From Sphingomonas sp. ATCC 31555 (lineage in GTDB: Bacteria; Pseudomonadota; Alphaproteobacteria; Sphingomonadales; Sphingomonadaceae): a stretch of DNA of 64,000 nucleotides. Positions 14,464-23,384 of the stretch are shown in pieces. Within the stretch, counting starts at the first letter, position 1. Each line of letters begins with the position of its first letter. The DNA is taken from positions 1 to 64,000 of the forward strand of contig NZ_ALBQ01000053.1 in NCBI RefSeq assembly GCF_000282895.1. The letters are read 5' to 3'. Both the position numbers and the translations under genes were made by a program. The notes below the pieces were generated by a model. It saw only the letters and a list, made by a program, of their open reading frames with translations. It was not told the origin of the DNA and ran no database searches.

Positions 14464-16521
14464 ATGGTGTTGGGGACGCCCCTTCCAAATCCTGCATGGC
14501 CGACTCGCCTCGCGTCCGACCGGCGCGGGACGGTGGCGGTGATCGGCGCGCTGGCGCTGACCACGCTGCTGGGCATCGGCGCGCTTACGGTCGACCTGGG
14601 CAGGGGCTATAGCCAGAGAATCGTGAACCAGCGCACCGCCGATGCCGCCGCGATCGGCGCAGCGCTCGCTTATCGCGCCGCGGCGTCTAACGAAGCCGTG
14701 CTGCAGCCGACCGCGCAGGATCTCGCCATCGCCAACGGTCTGGCCGACGCCACCGTGACCGCAACCGTGGTGCAGGACGTGCCTGCCAGCGGCAGCCGCG
14801 CGGTAAAGGTGACGATTTCCACCCCGGTGCCGATTGCCGTCGCCTCAGCGATCGGCTTCCGTGGCAGCTATGCCGTCTCCGCAACGGCCTATGCGACCCT
14901 GGCAGCCGCGCCCAGCATGGCTCCGCCCTGCATTGTCGCGCTCGCCACTTCGGGCGTTGGCATCGCGACCAGCGGTGGCGCGACGATCGACGTGCCCGAT
15001 TGCACCGTGGCCGCCATTGCCGACATCAACAATCAGGGCACCCGCATCGCCGCCAAGAACATCGTTTCCGGCAGCGGCAACATCATCAACAACTGGGGGA
15101 CGCTGAGCGCAACGCTGCTCCGCTATGCCGGCAGCTTTTCCAACCCGTCCTGGAACAGCGCCGTTCCGGCCAGCGACAAGATCGTCAACGCAAGCACCGC
15201 GATCGTCGATCCGCTGGCGGGCAATGCGAATATCGTGGCCGCGCGCGAGAGCATTGGGAGCAGCGTCGCGCCCAATGGGATCGGAAACCCCACCACGCCG
15301 ACGGGCGCCGACTGGACGATCGGCTGGTCTCCCTCGGCCAATGTCGCCGCCTTCCGGCGCGGCAACTCGGCCAATTATGTCGTCCCTGCCGGCACCTACA
15401 CGATCGGGCGCATGACGATCGAGGGCGGCCTGAACGTGCGGTTCGAGAGCGGGTCCAAGATCACGATCGCCAACGGCCTGTCGATCGGCGGCGGTTCAAC
15501 CGTGGTGTTCGGCGACGTCGACCTCAAGGTGAATGGCGGCTTCGACAGCGGATCGAGCGGCATCACCTTCGGCAAGGGTAGCCTGGCCATCGGCAGCGGC
15601 ACCGTCGCTTTTTCCGGGACGAGCAGCTTCGGCGACGGCCCGGTGACCATCAACAGCGCGCTGGTGCTGGGCGGCGGCGCGAAACTGACGCTGGGCGCAG
15701 GCGCGCACGCCTTCGGATCGCTGCGTATCGACGGCGGCAGTTGGCTGAAGCTGGGCGCCGGCGACCTCGACGTGCGCAGCGGCATTGCCATCGGCGGCGA
15801 TTCGACGCTCGCCGCCGGCGCCGGCGCCTTCCGACTGGGGCCCGACGGGTCGGGCCGGGCGATCACCCTTTCGGGCAGCGCCGTGCTGCTGATGGGCGAC
15901 GGCAGCTTCAGCGCGAACGGCGCTATCGTCACCGAAGGCGGCAGCCGGCTGGTCTTTGGCAGGACACGCAATCACCTGATCAACGGCGATTTGGCGATCG
16001 CCGGATCGGTGCTGTTCGCCCCGGGCAGATACACCATCGCCGGCAGCCTCACCAACGGCACCGGCGGCACCACCTGGCCCTATAGCTCGCCGGTGACGGG
16101 ACAGAGCTATGGCACCACGATCGACGGCGTCGACGTGACCGGGTTCGATCTCGCCGGCGTCAATGTCAGCTTCATCCTGAGCGGGACCGTCAACCTGGCG
16201 GGCGGCGCCAAGAGCAAACTGCTGGCCGCATCCACCGGGACCGAGGGCGGCGCCATCACCGATCTGCTGATCGACAGCCTGACGACCGGCGCCACCAACT
16301 GGGCGGCGGGCGCGCAGAACATCTTCACCGGCGCGGTGCACCTGCCCGCCTCGGACATCACGCTCTCCGGCGGCAGCACCACCCTGTCGAACGGCCAGTG
16401 CTTCATGATGATCGCGCGGACGATCAACGCGAGCGGCGGGGCCGCCGCCGGATCCGCCTGCACCAGCATCACCGGCAGCGGCGGAAGCAGCAGCGGTGGC
16501 GATATCGGGCTCGTACGATGA
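14464..16521 (+). CDS. TadG-like membrane-anchored surface protein with beta-helix-like body
   Basis: A 685-residue protein. The N-terminal 50 residues are TadG-like: RRGTVAVIGALALTTLLGIG is a single membrane segment, followed by a helix rich in Ala (QRTADAAAIGAALAY), as in Flp-pilus-associated TadG proteins. Residues about 300-560 consist of many short units rich in Gly, Ser, Thr and Val with alternating hydrophobic residues (for example GLSIGGGSTVVFGDVDLKVN, then GSLAIGSGTVAFSG), a pattern that looks like a right-handed beta-helix. Its stop overlaps the start of the next gene (ATGA), so all three genes form one operon. No other tad genes (ATPase, secretin, Flp pilin) are in the window. Confidence 0.75.
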   Translation: MVLGTPLPNPAWPTRLASDRRGTVAVIGALALTTLLGIGALTVDLGRGYSQRIVNQRTADAAAIGAALAYRAAASNEAVLQPTAQDLAIANGLADATVTATVVQDVPASGSRAVKVTISTPVPIAVASAIGFRGSYAVSATAYATLAAAPSMAPPCIVALATSGVGIATSGGATIDVPDCTVAAIADINNQGTRIAAKNIVSGSGNIINNWGTLSATLLRYAGSFSNPSWNSAVPASDKIVNASTAIVDPLAGNANIVAARESIGSSVAPNGIGNPTTPTGADWTIGWSPSANVAAFRRGNSANYVVPAGTYTIGRMTIEGGLNVRFESGSKITIANGLSIGGGSTVVFGDVDLKVNGGFDSGSSGITFGKGSLAIGSGTVAFSGTSSFGDGPVTINSALVLGGGAKLTLGAGAHAFGSLRIDGGSWLKLGAGDLDVRSGIAIGGDSTLAAGAGAFRLGPDGSGRAITLSGSAVLLMGDGSFSANGAIVTEGGSRLVFGRTRNHLINGDLAIAGSVLFAPGRYTIAGSLTNGTGGTTWPYSSPVTGQSYGTTIDGVDVTGFDLAGVNVSFILSGTVNLAGGAKSKLLAASTGTEGGAITDLLIDSLTTGATNWAAGAQNIFTGAVHLPASDITLSGGSTTLSNGQCFMMIARTINASGGAAAGSACTSITGSGGSSSGGDIGLVR

Positions 16522-17018
16522 TCCGCCGCCTGCACGCTCTGCTCCGCGAACAACGCGGCGTGGCGACGATCGAGTTCGCGCTGCTCACCCTGTGCTTCTT
16601 CGTCGTGATGCTGCTCGCGCTCGATTTCGGGACCTATTTCGTGCAGCGCAGCCAGATCGGCAGTGCCGTCTCCGCCGCCTCGCTGTCCGCCTTCGGCACC
16701 CGGAGCAACATTCCCTTCACCGATCTGCCCGCCTATGTGCAGAAGGCCGCGCGCATGCCCGAACTGCAGGTGTCGGTACGCTGCAACGACAGCACGACCT
16801 GTGCGAACAGCAGCCGAAGCTGTGCCTGCCTTACCAAGACCGGCAGCTTCATCGGCGCCAGCTGCGGCGCCAGCTGCGGGAGCGGCACCAGCGCGGGTTC
16901 GACCGCGGGCTATTATCTCCGGATCAGCGCGACCACCCCCTATCGGGCGATGGTACTGCCGAAGGGCATGTTGAACGGGACGTCGATCACCCAATCCGTG
17001 ACGGTGCGGGTGGAATGA
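16518..17018 (+). CDS. TadE-like pilus assembly protein 1
   Basis: A 166-residue protein with the TadE motif: a short basic N-terminus (LREQRGVATIEFALL) running straight into a hydrophobic helix of about 20 residues with Glu at position +5 of the processing region. Such minor pseudopilins are cut by a TadV-type peptidase and help assemble Flp pili. The middle contains three closely spaced Cys-rich stretches (TTCANSSRSCACLT, GASCGASCGSG), which suggests disulfide-stabilised structure outside the membrane. It overlaps both neighbours by ATGA junctions. Confidence 0.82.
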   Translation: MIRRLHALLREQRGVATIEFALLTLCFFVVMLLALDFGTYFVQRSQIGSAVSAASLSAFGTRSNIPFTDLPAYVQKAARMPELQVSVRCNDSTTCANSSRSCACLTKTGSFIGASCGASCGSGTSAGSTAGYYLRISATTPYRAMVLPKGMLNGTSITQSVTVRVE

Positions 17019-17425
17019 AGGCGAAGCGCCTCGCCGGCGATGCGCGCGGCGCCACCGCCGTGGAATTCGCATTGCTCGCGCCGGTATTCCTGCTGCTGCT
17101 CTGCGGGATCGTCGAGGTCGGTCGGCTGCTCTGGGCGAAGCAGGTGCTGACGGAGGTGGCCTATAGCGCCGCCCGCTGCGCTGCCATCGGCGCCGGGTGC
17201 AAGACGGCCGCCGAGGTCCAGAGCTTCGCCGCCACCCGCGCGATCGGCTGGGGCCTGAAGCTCGACGCACAGCGGGTGAGCTACACCGCCAGCACCACCT
17301 GCGACGGCAATGCCGGAAACGCCCAGGTGGCGCTGCGCTATGCCTTCGCCTCGCCGATCACCGGCCTGATCCCGGGGCTGGCCGGCGATCTCGAGGCACG
17401 CGGCTGTTTTCCGCGGCTCAACTAG
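17015..17425 (+). CDS. TadE-like pilus assembly protein 2
   Basis: A 136-residue TadE-like protein. DARGATAVEFALLAPVFLLL gives the processing region and start of the hydrophobic helix, followed by LWAKQVLTEVAYSAARCAA, the helical extension usual for TadE. Its ATG overlaps the stop of the first TadE-like gene. Together the three genes make a compact minor-pseudopilin operon; the presence of two different TadE-like proteins beside one TadG-like protein fits the typical tadEFG layout, with the first gene enlarged. Confidence 0.85.
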   Translation: MKAKRLAGDARGATAVEFALLAPVFLLLLCGIVEVGRLLWAKQVLTEVAYSAARCAAIGAGCKTAAEVQSFAATRAIGWGLKLDAQRVSYTASTTCDGNAGNAQVALRYAFASPITGLIPGLAGDLEARGCFPRLN

Positions 17426-17519
17426 GCGAGTTGGCCCGCAACTCGTCGCAAAATTGAGCCGCGCGGGGTTTTACTGTCACAGATCGTCCCTAGCTGGCGA
17501 GCAAAACCGGGAGGAGCGG

Positions 17520-17741
17520 ATGCACTCGATACCGCCGACGATCGCACCGGAAGCGATCGCCTGTATTGCCGAAGGCCGCGAGCCCACCTCTGCGGAGCTG
17601 GAGCGCGTAGCCCGCCGCATCCACAGCGAGCTGACCGGCGCGCAGCCGGCCTTCGCCTGGGGTGAGAGCGGCAGCGACAGCTCCGTCGATCTGGTCAGCC
17701 GGCGACTTGCCGAAGCGACGCTGCGCGGCAGCCGAACCTGA
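17520..17741 (+). CDS. Small hypothetical protein
   Basis: A 73-residue acidic protein without membrane segments, starting at an ATG preceded by GGGAGGAGCGG. The second half (SAELERVARRIHSELTGAQP) is predicted helical by composition. I do not recognise the family. It lies 94 bases after the TadE-like gene and before the LamG gene. The good ribosome-binding site and typical codon use support a real gene. Confidence 0.6.
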   Translation: MHSIPPTIAPEAIACIAEGREPTSAELERVARRIHSELTGAQPAFAWGESGSDSSVDLVSRRLAEATLRGSRT

Positions 17742-17775
17742 TCGATTTCCCGCCATTGGCAGGACCGACGAAAAT

Positions 17776-17789
17776 TGCTACCGGTGTCA
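17776..17789 (+). promoter_or_regulatory. LacI-type operator-like dyad upstream of the LamG exoprotein
   Basis: TGCTACCGGTGTCA has a central CCGG and TG...CA ends, the layout of LacI-family operators; it lies 64 bases before the start codon. It resembles the sites at 4827 and 46866 only partly. Confidence 0.4.
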
Positions 17790-17853
17790 ACAAGCCGCCG
17801 ACCGCTGCGCCGAGGCAGGGTTCGGTGATAAAAGAATGGCTTGGGAGAGCGGT

Positions 17854-20800
17854 ATGCGCGTGTGGGGGATTTCGGCACTGGCTCTGGCGACAGCAACGCC
17901 CGCCGTCGCGCAAAGCGCGGGCGAGGACGGGCTGCTCTTCCACCTTTCCGCCGACAAGAGCCTGACCGCGGACGTCGCGCTGGGCGATCCCGTCCCCAAT
18001 TTCCGTTCGGCAGTGTCGATTGTCCCGGATGGCGCGATCGGCGGCGCGGCGCGCTGGGCGGACGAGGGCTATGTCGCCTGGAACGCACCCGGCAACATGC
18101 GCGCCGAACGCGGCACGCTGGCATTTTTCTGGCGCGCCCGCACGCCGCCGGGCGAAGCCCCTTTCGTGATCTTCCGCGCTGGCTTCGCCGATCATTCCAG
18201 CTGGGACATGGCGTTCCTGCGGATCGACTGGAACGGCCGTGGCTTCGACGCCTTTGTCACCGACGCCAATCTTTCGCGGCTGCGCGTCTCATTCCGGCTC
18301 GAGCGCGTGCCCGCGCCGGAGGAATGGCAGCATCTTGCCTTTGCCTGGGACGAGACGCAGGGCGTGCGGCTGTTCCTGAACGGTCGCGAGGTCGCGCGAA
18401 AGGCGCAGCAGGCAGATCTGGACGCGGGGCTGGACCAGTTCGGCATGGCCGGCCGCGTCATCAGCCCGCATCAGGTGCAGAGTCGCTATAACTTCATGCG
18501 CGGCAGCGACCTTGACGAGATCCGCGTCTATGATCGGATGCTGGGCACCGCGGACGTGGCGGCACTTGCCGCCCGTACGCTGCCGAGCGCCGCGGCGCCG
18601 CGCGACATCGCCGCCGAGCGTGCTGCGTGGCTGCATCGCTATGGCTGGGACAAGGCCTCGCCGCCCCCGCTCACCACCAAGGCGACGCGAGTACGCAAGG
18701 TGGAGTTCGCCGATGCGCGCGACCTGAAACAGTGGATGTGGAAGGGCGTCGACGGCATCGCCGAGACGACCTGGCCCGGCGTGTACAACCGATCGCGCCT
18801 GCCCGGCCGCACCGACTATTTCGAGCTTCCCGATTGGAACACCTATGTCGAAGGCGGCAAGGCTTATACGCTAACCGTGCCGGCGGGCGAGGCGTTCAAT
18901 CGCGTCGAGATTCGCGGCGCCGCCTATGGCGATCTCGCCTGGTCGGGCGATGGCGAGCGGTTCACGAAACTGGCGGAGCGCGCGCGCGGCGTGGTCCGGT
19001 CGGTGGACGCGCTCGCCCAACGCACGGGCGGCACGCTGCGCTTCACCAACGCGATGCAGGAACAGCCGATCCAAGAGATCTGGGCCTATCAGGTGGAGGA
19101 CGCCCCCGAGCCGGCAGGCAGCTTCAAGCTCAGCTACCGGGTGAACGCCAAGGCGGCCGCCAACCTCGCCGCGCTGGCAGGCCTGAACCGCTACATCGCC
19201 GGCCGCTTCGCTCCCGAGGAACGCAGCACCGTGCTGGCGATGCCCAAATCGGGCGTGCGCGCGGCGGTGGGTGCGGGTGCGGCGGGCGACAGCGGCGCGG
19301 CGGTGCGCCCGGCCGGCGCCAAGCCGATCGTCCACTTGCTGATCCCGTCGAACCTCAACCAGGCGCATGCCGATCAGCCGCTGGCGCGCGCCTTCAACTA
19401 TGGCTGGCGCAACCTGCACGACGGACTGGATGGCATCGCCATCGATCTGCCGGCGCTGAAGGCGACGCCCAACGCCGACGGGCTGATCCCGCTCAACCTC
19501 CGTGTGCATGATCCGATCTGGCCGCAGCGCGACCTGATAGACTTCTCCTTCTCGGTCCGGCCGGGCGAGGCGCGAACGTTGTGGCTCGATCTGCGCGACC
19601 GCATCCTCAGCGACGACAGCCTGTTCCTGACTCTCGCCTCCGCCGCACCGGACTTCGATGCCGAGGGGCTGGACGGCGCCGAGATCCGCCTCGTCTTCAA
19701 GCCACGCGCCGAGGCGCTGGCCGAGCATGTCGCCGATCGCTTCCACCAGGTGAAGGACAATTGGGGCTTCCTGGTCGAAGAACATACGTCGTCCGAGCGG
19801 GCCGCGCTCTATCGCCGGGTGCGCACCGATGCGAGCGATCTGCTGCGCGTCGATCCCGAACACAAGGAAATGCGCGCTTATTGGGCGGATATCGATTATC
19901 GGCCGGAGAACATGGCAGCGGAGGCATTGCCGCCCATCCCCGCCGGCGTGCCCGCTTGGGCGGCGCGACAGCTGCAGGATCTGCGGCTCACCCGGCGCTT
20001 CGTCGAATGGTGGATCGACAATCGCCAGGTACCCTATGGTGACTTCGGGGGGGGGATCAGCGACGATTCCGATCTGCTCCAGCAATGGCCCGGTCTGGCG
20101 CTGATGGGCGTCATCCCCGACAAGGTGAATGCGTCGCTGCGCGCGCTCGACGATGCAGCCTATCGCAACGGCATGATCGAAAACGGGCTCGGCACGATCA
20201 CCACCGATGAACTGCACGCCTATGAGGAAGGGCTGAACGCCGATGCGGCGCGGCTCTACCTCAATTGGGGCGAGCCGAAGACGATCGAGCGGCTGTTCGC
20301 CACCACCCGCGCGCTGCGCACCGTGATCCTGCCCAATCCGGCGGGCCATCTCCACTTCGCCAGCAACTGGTATGGCGCCCGGCAGATGTACCGCGAAGGC
20401 GCGTTCGAATGGCAGAAGCCCTATAGCTATGTGGTGATGCACGCGCCGATCCTGCTCGGCGTGTTCAATGCCGGGCCGCAGGCACGCGGGCTGGTGACGG
20501 GGCTCGCCGATGGCTGGCTGGCGCATGGCAAGCAGGACGCTGACGGCCGCTGGAGCTTCCCCAACGAAATCAACTGGCGCAGCGATGCCACCCGTGTCGG
20601 CGACGGCGGCGGCGTCAGCGTGCCGTTGCAGACGGCATGGGCCGCCTGGCGCTTCACCGGCGATACCGCCTATCTGCGCCCGCTGGCCGCCCGGCCGCAG
20701 GCAGTCGGCGAGATCAACGAGAATGTCGCGCTGCTGCCCGAAACCCGTGCGCTGGTGAACGCGAAAGGCAGCAGCGATGCCGCCCGCATCGCGGCCTGGA

Positions 20801-21582
20801 CCGTCAGCGGCGATCCGGCCGGACTGGTGCCGCTGCACGAAGCCGCGATCCTTGAAAAGTCGGCCCGGCTGCCGTTGATGACCGAAGGCCATTGGTGGAC
20901 CGACCGCGTCGAAAGCGAGAACCAGTGGCTGCAGCGCGAGCGGCTGGGCGGGATCGCCTTGCGCCGCAACCAGACCTATCCCGGCAACGCCGTGAGCTGG
21001 CGCTTTGCCAAGGCCGATGCGGCCGAGCAGGTGGCACTGCTGGTGCCGGGCGCGACGCCGTCCGCCTTCACCGTAGAAGCGTTCAACACCAGCGCCGTGC
21101 CGCAGGACGCGGCGATGACGACCTGGAACGTCACCGCTGGCCGCTGGTCGATGCGCGGCCCCAACGGCACCGTCACCATGCTCGAACTCGGGCGATCCAG
21201 CACCGTGCCGATCCGCTTCGCCCCGGGAGCCAGCCGCTATGTCTTCACGCTGGAAGCAGCGGGCGATCCCGTCGAGCGGCGGGCGGATCTGGGCATTGGC
21301 CGCGACGATGTGGCGGTGAAGGACCGCACCGTGACCGTCACCGTGCACAGCCTGGGCCATCGCGCCACGACCGGCGGCGTGGTGATCGTAAGCGGGCCCC
21401 GGGGTGAACTGGGACGTGCGACGCTGCCGGCGATGGAGGCGCCCGAGGATCTGAAGCCGCGGACCACCCAGGTGCGGATTCCGCTACGCGGTGCCGGCCG
21501 GCCCAGCACGGTCCGCATCGCGCTGCCCGGCGACGCGCCGGAGGTGACGCTGCACAACAACCGGGTAACGCTGAACGACTAA
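17854..21582 (+). CDS. Very large LamG-domain exoprotein, possible glycan-active protein
   Basis: A 1242-residue secreted protein with a signal peptide (1-20, ending AVAQ). Residues about 25-230 form a LamG/concanavalin-like domain (EEWQHLAFAWDETQGVRLFLNG is the typical strand pair). A long middle part with beta-rich sequence follows, then around 720-1000 a helical region rich in aromatic and acidic residues (RRFVEWWIDNRQVPYGDFGG, HLHFASNWYGARQMYREGAF), which looks like an alpha/alpha-barrel glycan-binding or hydrolase fold, and a beta-sandwich-like tail. I do not recognise a named family for the whole. The ATG at 17854 follows GGGAGAG and starts the signal peptide; in-frame upstream codons belong to the preceding small gene. 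Confidence 0.7.
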   Translation: MRVWGISALALATATPAVAQSAGEDGLLFHLSADKSLTADVALGDPVPNFRSAVSIVPDGAIGGAARWADEGYVAWNAPGNMRAERGTLAFFWRARTPPGEAPFVIFRAGFADHSSWDMAFLRIDWNGRGFDAFVTDANLSRLRVSFRLERVPAPEEWQHLAFAWDETQGVRLFLNGREVARKAQQADLDAGLDQFGMAGRVISPHQVQSRYNFMRGSDLDEIRVYDRMLGTADVAALAARTLPSAAAPRDIAAERAAWLHRYGWDKASPPPLTTKATRVRKVEFADARDLKQWMWKGVDGIAETTWPGVYNRSRLPGRTDYFELPDWNTYVEGGKAYTLTVPAGEAFNRVEIRGAAYGDLAWSGDGERFTKLAERARGVVRSVDALAQRTGGTLRFTNAMQEQPIQEIWAYQVEDAPEPAGSFKLSYRVNAKAAANLAALAGLNRYIAGRFAPEERSTVLAMPKSGVRAAVGAGAAGDSGAAVRPAGAKPIVHLLIPSNLNQAHADQPLARAFNYGWRNLHDGLDGIAIDLPALKATPNADGLIPLNLRVHDPIWPQRDLIDFSFSVRPGEARTLWLDLRDRILSDDSLFLTLASAAPDFDAEGLDGAEIRLVFKPRAEALAEHVADRFHQVKDNWGFLVEEHTSSERAALYRRVRTDASDLLRVDPEHKEMRAYWADIDYRPENMAAEALPPIPAGVPAWAARQLQDLRLTRRFVEWWIDNRQVPYGDFGGGISDDSDLLQQWPGLALMGVIPDKVNASLRALDDAAYRNGMIENGLGTITTDELHAYEEGLNADAARLYLNWGEPKTIERLFATTRALRTVILPNPAGHLHFASNWYGARQMYREGAFEWQKPYSYVVMHAPILLGVFNAGPQARGLVTGLADGWLAHGKQDADGRWSFPNEINWRSDATRVGDGGGVSVPLQTAWAAWRFTGDTAYLRPLAARPQAVGEINENVALLPETRALVNAKGSSDAARIAAWTVSGDPAGLVPLHEAAILEKSARLPLMTEGHWWTDRVESENQWLQRERLGGIALRRNQTYPGNAVSWRFAKADAAEQVALLVPGATPSAFTVEAFNTSAVPQDAAMTTWNVTAGRWSMRGPNGTVTMLELGRSSTVPIRFAPGASRYVFTLEAAGDPVERRADLGIGRDDVAVKDRTVTVTVHSLGHRATTGGVVIVSGPRGELGRATLPAMEAPEDLKPRTTQVRIPLRGAGRPSTVRIALPGDAPEVTLHNNRVTLND

Positions 21583-21659
21583 AGCGAAACCACTGGAACT
21601 TGGGGGACGGCAACCGGGAATGGGTTGCGCGGCGGCAGTGGCTGCCCCAACGGGGGGCC

Positions 21660-22547
21660 ATGTCCACCATCCCCGACCGCGCCGGCCTGATGCTCGGCGT
21701 CTCTGCCTATGCCCTATGGGGGGTGCTGCCGCTCTACCTCCACCTGCTGCACGACGTTCCGGCGCTGCAGGTGCTTGCCCACCGGGTAGTCTGGTCGTTG
21801 CTGCTGCTCGCTGCGATCGTCATCGCGCTGCGGCGGGTGCGCGCCATCGCCGCGGCGGCGCGCGGCCGTACCTTGCTGTTGCTGGCGGGGGGCGCCGCGC
21901 TGATTGCGGGGAACTGGCTGGTCTATATCTGGGCGGTGCAGCACGATCATGTGCTGGACGCGAGCCTTGGCTATTTCATCAACCCGCTGGTCAATGTGGC
22001 GCTGGGCATGCTGGTGTTGGGCGAGCGGCTGCGGCGGCTGCAGGGCGTGGCGATCGGCGTTGCCGCTATCGGCGTGCTCCTGCTGACCGTGCAGGGTGGC
22101 GATGCGCTATGGGTGCCGCTGGCGCTCGCGCTCAGCTTCGGGGCCTATGGCCTGCTCCGCAAGGTGGCCGCGATCGATGCGTTGGGCGGGCTTACGGTCG
22201 AGACCCTGCTGCTCGCGCCCGCTAGCCTGGCGGTGCTGCTCTGGGCCGCGCAGGACGGCACCCAGGCATTCGGTGCGTCCACGCGGATCGATGTGCTGCT
22301 GATCGCGGCCGGGGCCGTTACCGCCACGCCCCTGCTGTTGTTCGCCGCTGCCGCCCGCCGACTGCCCTATGCGACGATGGGACTGCTGCAATACATCGCG
22401 CCGACGCTGCAGTTCCTGGAGGCGGTGCTGCTCTTCGGCGAGCCGGTGCTGCCGGTGCACTATGTCACCTTCGCGCTGATCTGGTCCGGCTGCGCCATCT
22501 ATGCATGGGACAGCATCCGGGCCTATCGCGCCGTCGCTACGCGGTGA
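21660..22547 (+). CDS. rarD: RarD/EamA-family membrane transporter
   Basis: A 295-residue protein with ten hydrophobic segments. GLMLGVSAYALWGVLPLYLH at the N-terminus, NWLVYIWAVQHDHVLDASLG and YFINPLVNVALGMLVLGERL in the middle, and LQYIAPTLQFLEAVLLFGEP near the end are hallmark segments of the RarD branch of EamA drug/metabolite transporters. Substrate unknown (RarD is associated with chloramphenicol sensitivity in some species). The ATG at 21660 is preferred over upstream in-frame codons because it starts directly before the first membrane helix. Confidence 0.9.
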   Translation: MSTIPDRAGLMLGVSAYALWGVLPLYLHLLHDVPALQVLAHRVVWSLLLLAAIVIALRRVRAIAAAARGRTLLLLAGGAALIAGNWLVYIWAVQHDHVLDASLGYFINPLVNVALGMLVLGERLRRLQGVAIGVAAIGVLLLTVQGGDALWVPLALALSFGAYGLLRKVAAIDALGGLTVETLLLAPASLAVLLWAAQDGTQAFGASTRIDVLLIAAGAVTATPLLLFAAAARRLPYATMGLLQYIAPTLQFLEAVLLFGEPVLPVHYVTFALIWSGCAIYAWDSIRAYRAVATR

Positions 22548-22580
22548 CCGGAGGGGGCGGCACCGGCCACCCCAAAGGCT

Positions 22581-23384
22581 TCAGGCGAGCGCGATATCCG
22601 GCGCGTCTTCGGCCTTCATGCCGATCACGTTGTAGCCGGCGTCGACATGGTGGATCTCGCCGGTGACGCCCGATGCCAGGTCCGACAGCATGTACAGGCC
22701 GGCGCCGCCGACATCCTCGATCGTGACGTTGCGGCGAAGCGGCGCGTTCAGCTGGTTCCACTTCAGGATATAGTTGAAGTCGCCGATGCCGCGCGCTGCC
22801 AGCGTCTGGATCGGCCCTGCGGAGATCGCGTTGACGCGGATGTTGCGCGGGCCCAGGTCCATGGCGAGATACTTCACCGACGTTTCCAGCGCCGACTTCG
22901 CCACGCCCATCACGTTGTAATGGGGTACCACCTTCTCGGCGCCGTAATAGCTGAGCGTCAGCAGGCTGCCCCCATTCGGCATCAGCCGCTGTGCGCGCTG
23001 GGCGACGGCGGTGAAGCTGAACACCGAGATGTTCATCGTCATCAGGAAGTTATCGAGCGTGGTGTCGTAATAATGCCCGCGCAGCTGGCTCTTGTCGGAA
23101 AAGCCGATCGCGTGGACGATGAAATCGATCGTCGGCCACCGCGCCGCCAGCGTCTCGAACGTACCGTCCAGTGCCGCCATGTCGGACACGTCGCAGTCGA
23201 TGAGGAAATCGGAGCCAACCTGCTCGGCCAGCGGCTTCACGCGCTTGAGCAGTGCTTCGCCCTGATAGGAAAAGGCCATTTCCGCACCCTGGGCGTGCAG
23301 CGCCTTCGCAATTCCCCAGGCCAGCGACTTATCGTTGGCGAGGCCCATGATGAGCCCGCGCTTCCCATGCATCAATCCGGTCAC
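22581..23384 (-). CDS. fabI: Enoyl-[acyl-carrier-protein] reductase (NADH)
   Basis: A 267-residue FabI, the last step in each fatty-acid elongation round and the target of triclosan. GLANDKSLAWGIAKAL is the nucleotide-binding region, and Tyr156 and Lys163 (HYNVMGVAKSALE) match the E. coli catalytic pair in numbering. The GTG at 23384 is chosen because it overlaps the stop codon of the upstream YihY gene as GTGA and AGGAG lies upstream; an ATG at 23372 is an alternative. It is co-transcribed with the upstream membrane protein and probably dnaJ. Confidence 0.95.
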   Translation of the reverse strand: MTGLMHGKRGLIMGLANDKSLAWGIAKALHAQGAEMAFSYQGEALLKRVKPLAEQVGSDFLIDCDVSDMAALDGTFETLAARWPTIDFIVHAIGFSDKSQLRGHYYDTTLDNFLMTMNISVFSFTAVAQRAQRLMPNGGSLLTLSYYGAEKVVPHYNVMGVAKSALETSVKYLAMDLGPRNIRVNAISAGPIQTLAARGIGDFNYILKWNQLNAPLRRNVTIEDVGGAGLYMLSDLASGVTGEIHHVDAGYNVIGMKAEDAPDIALA

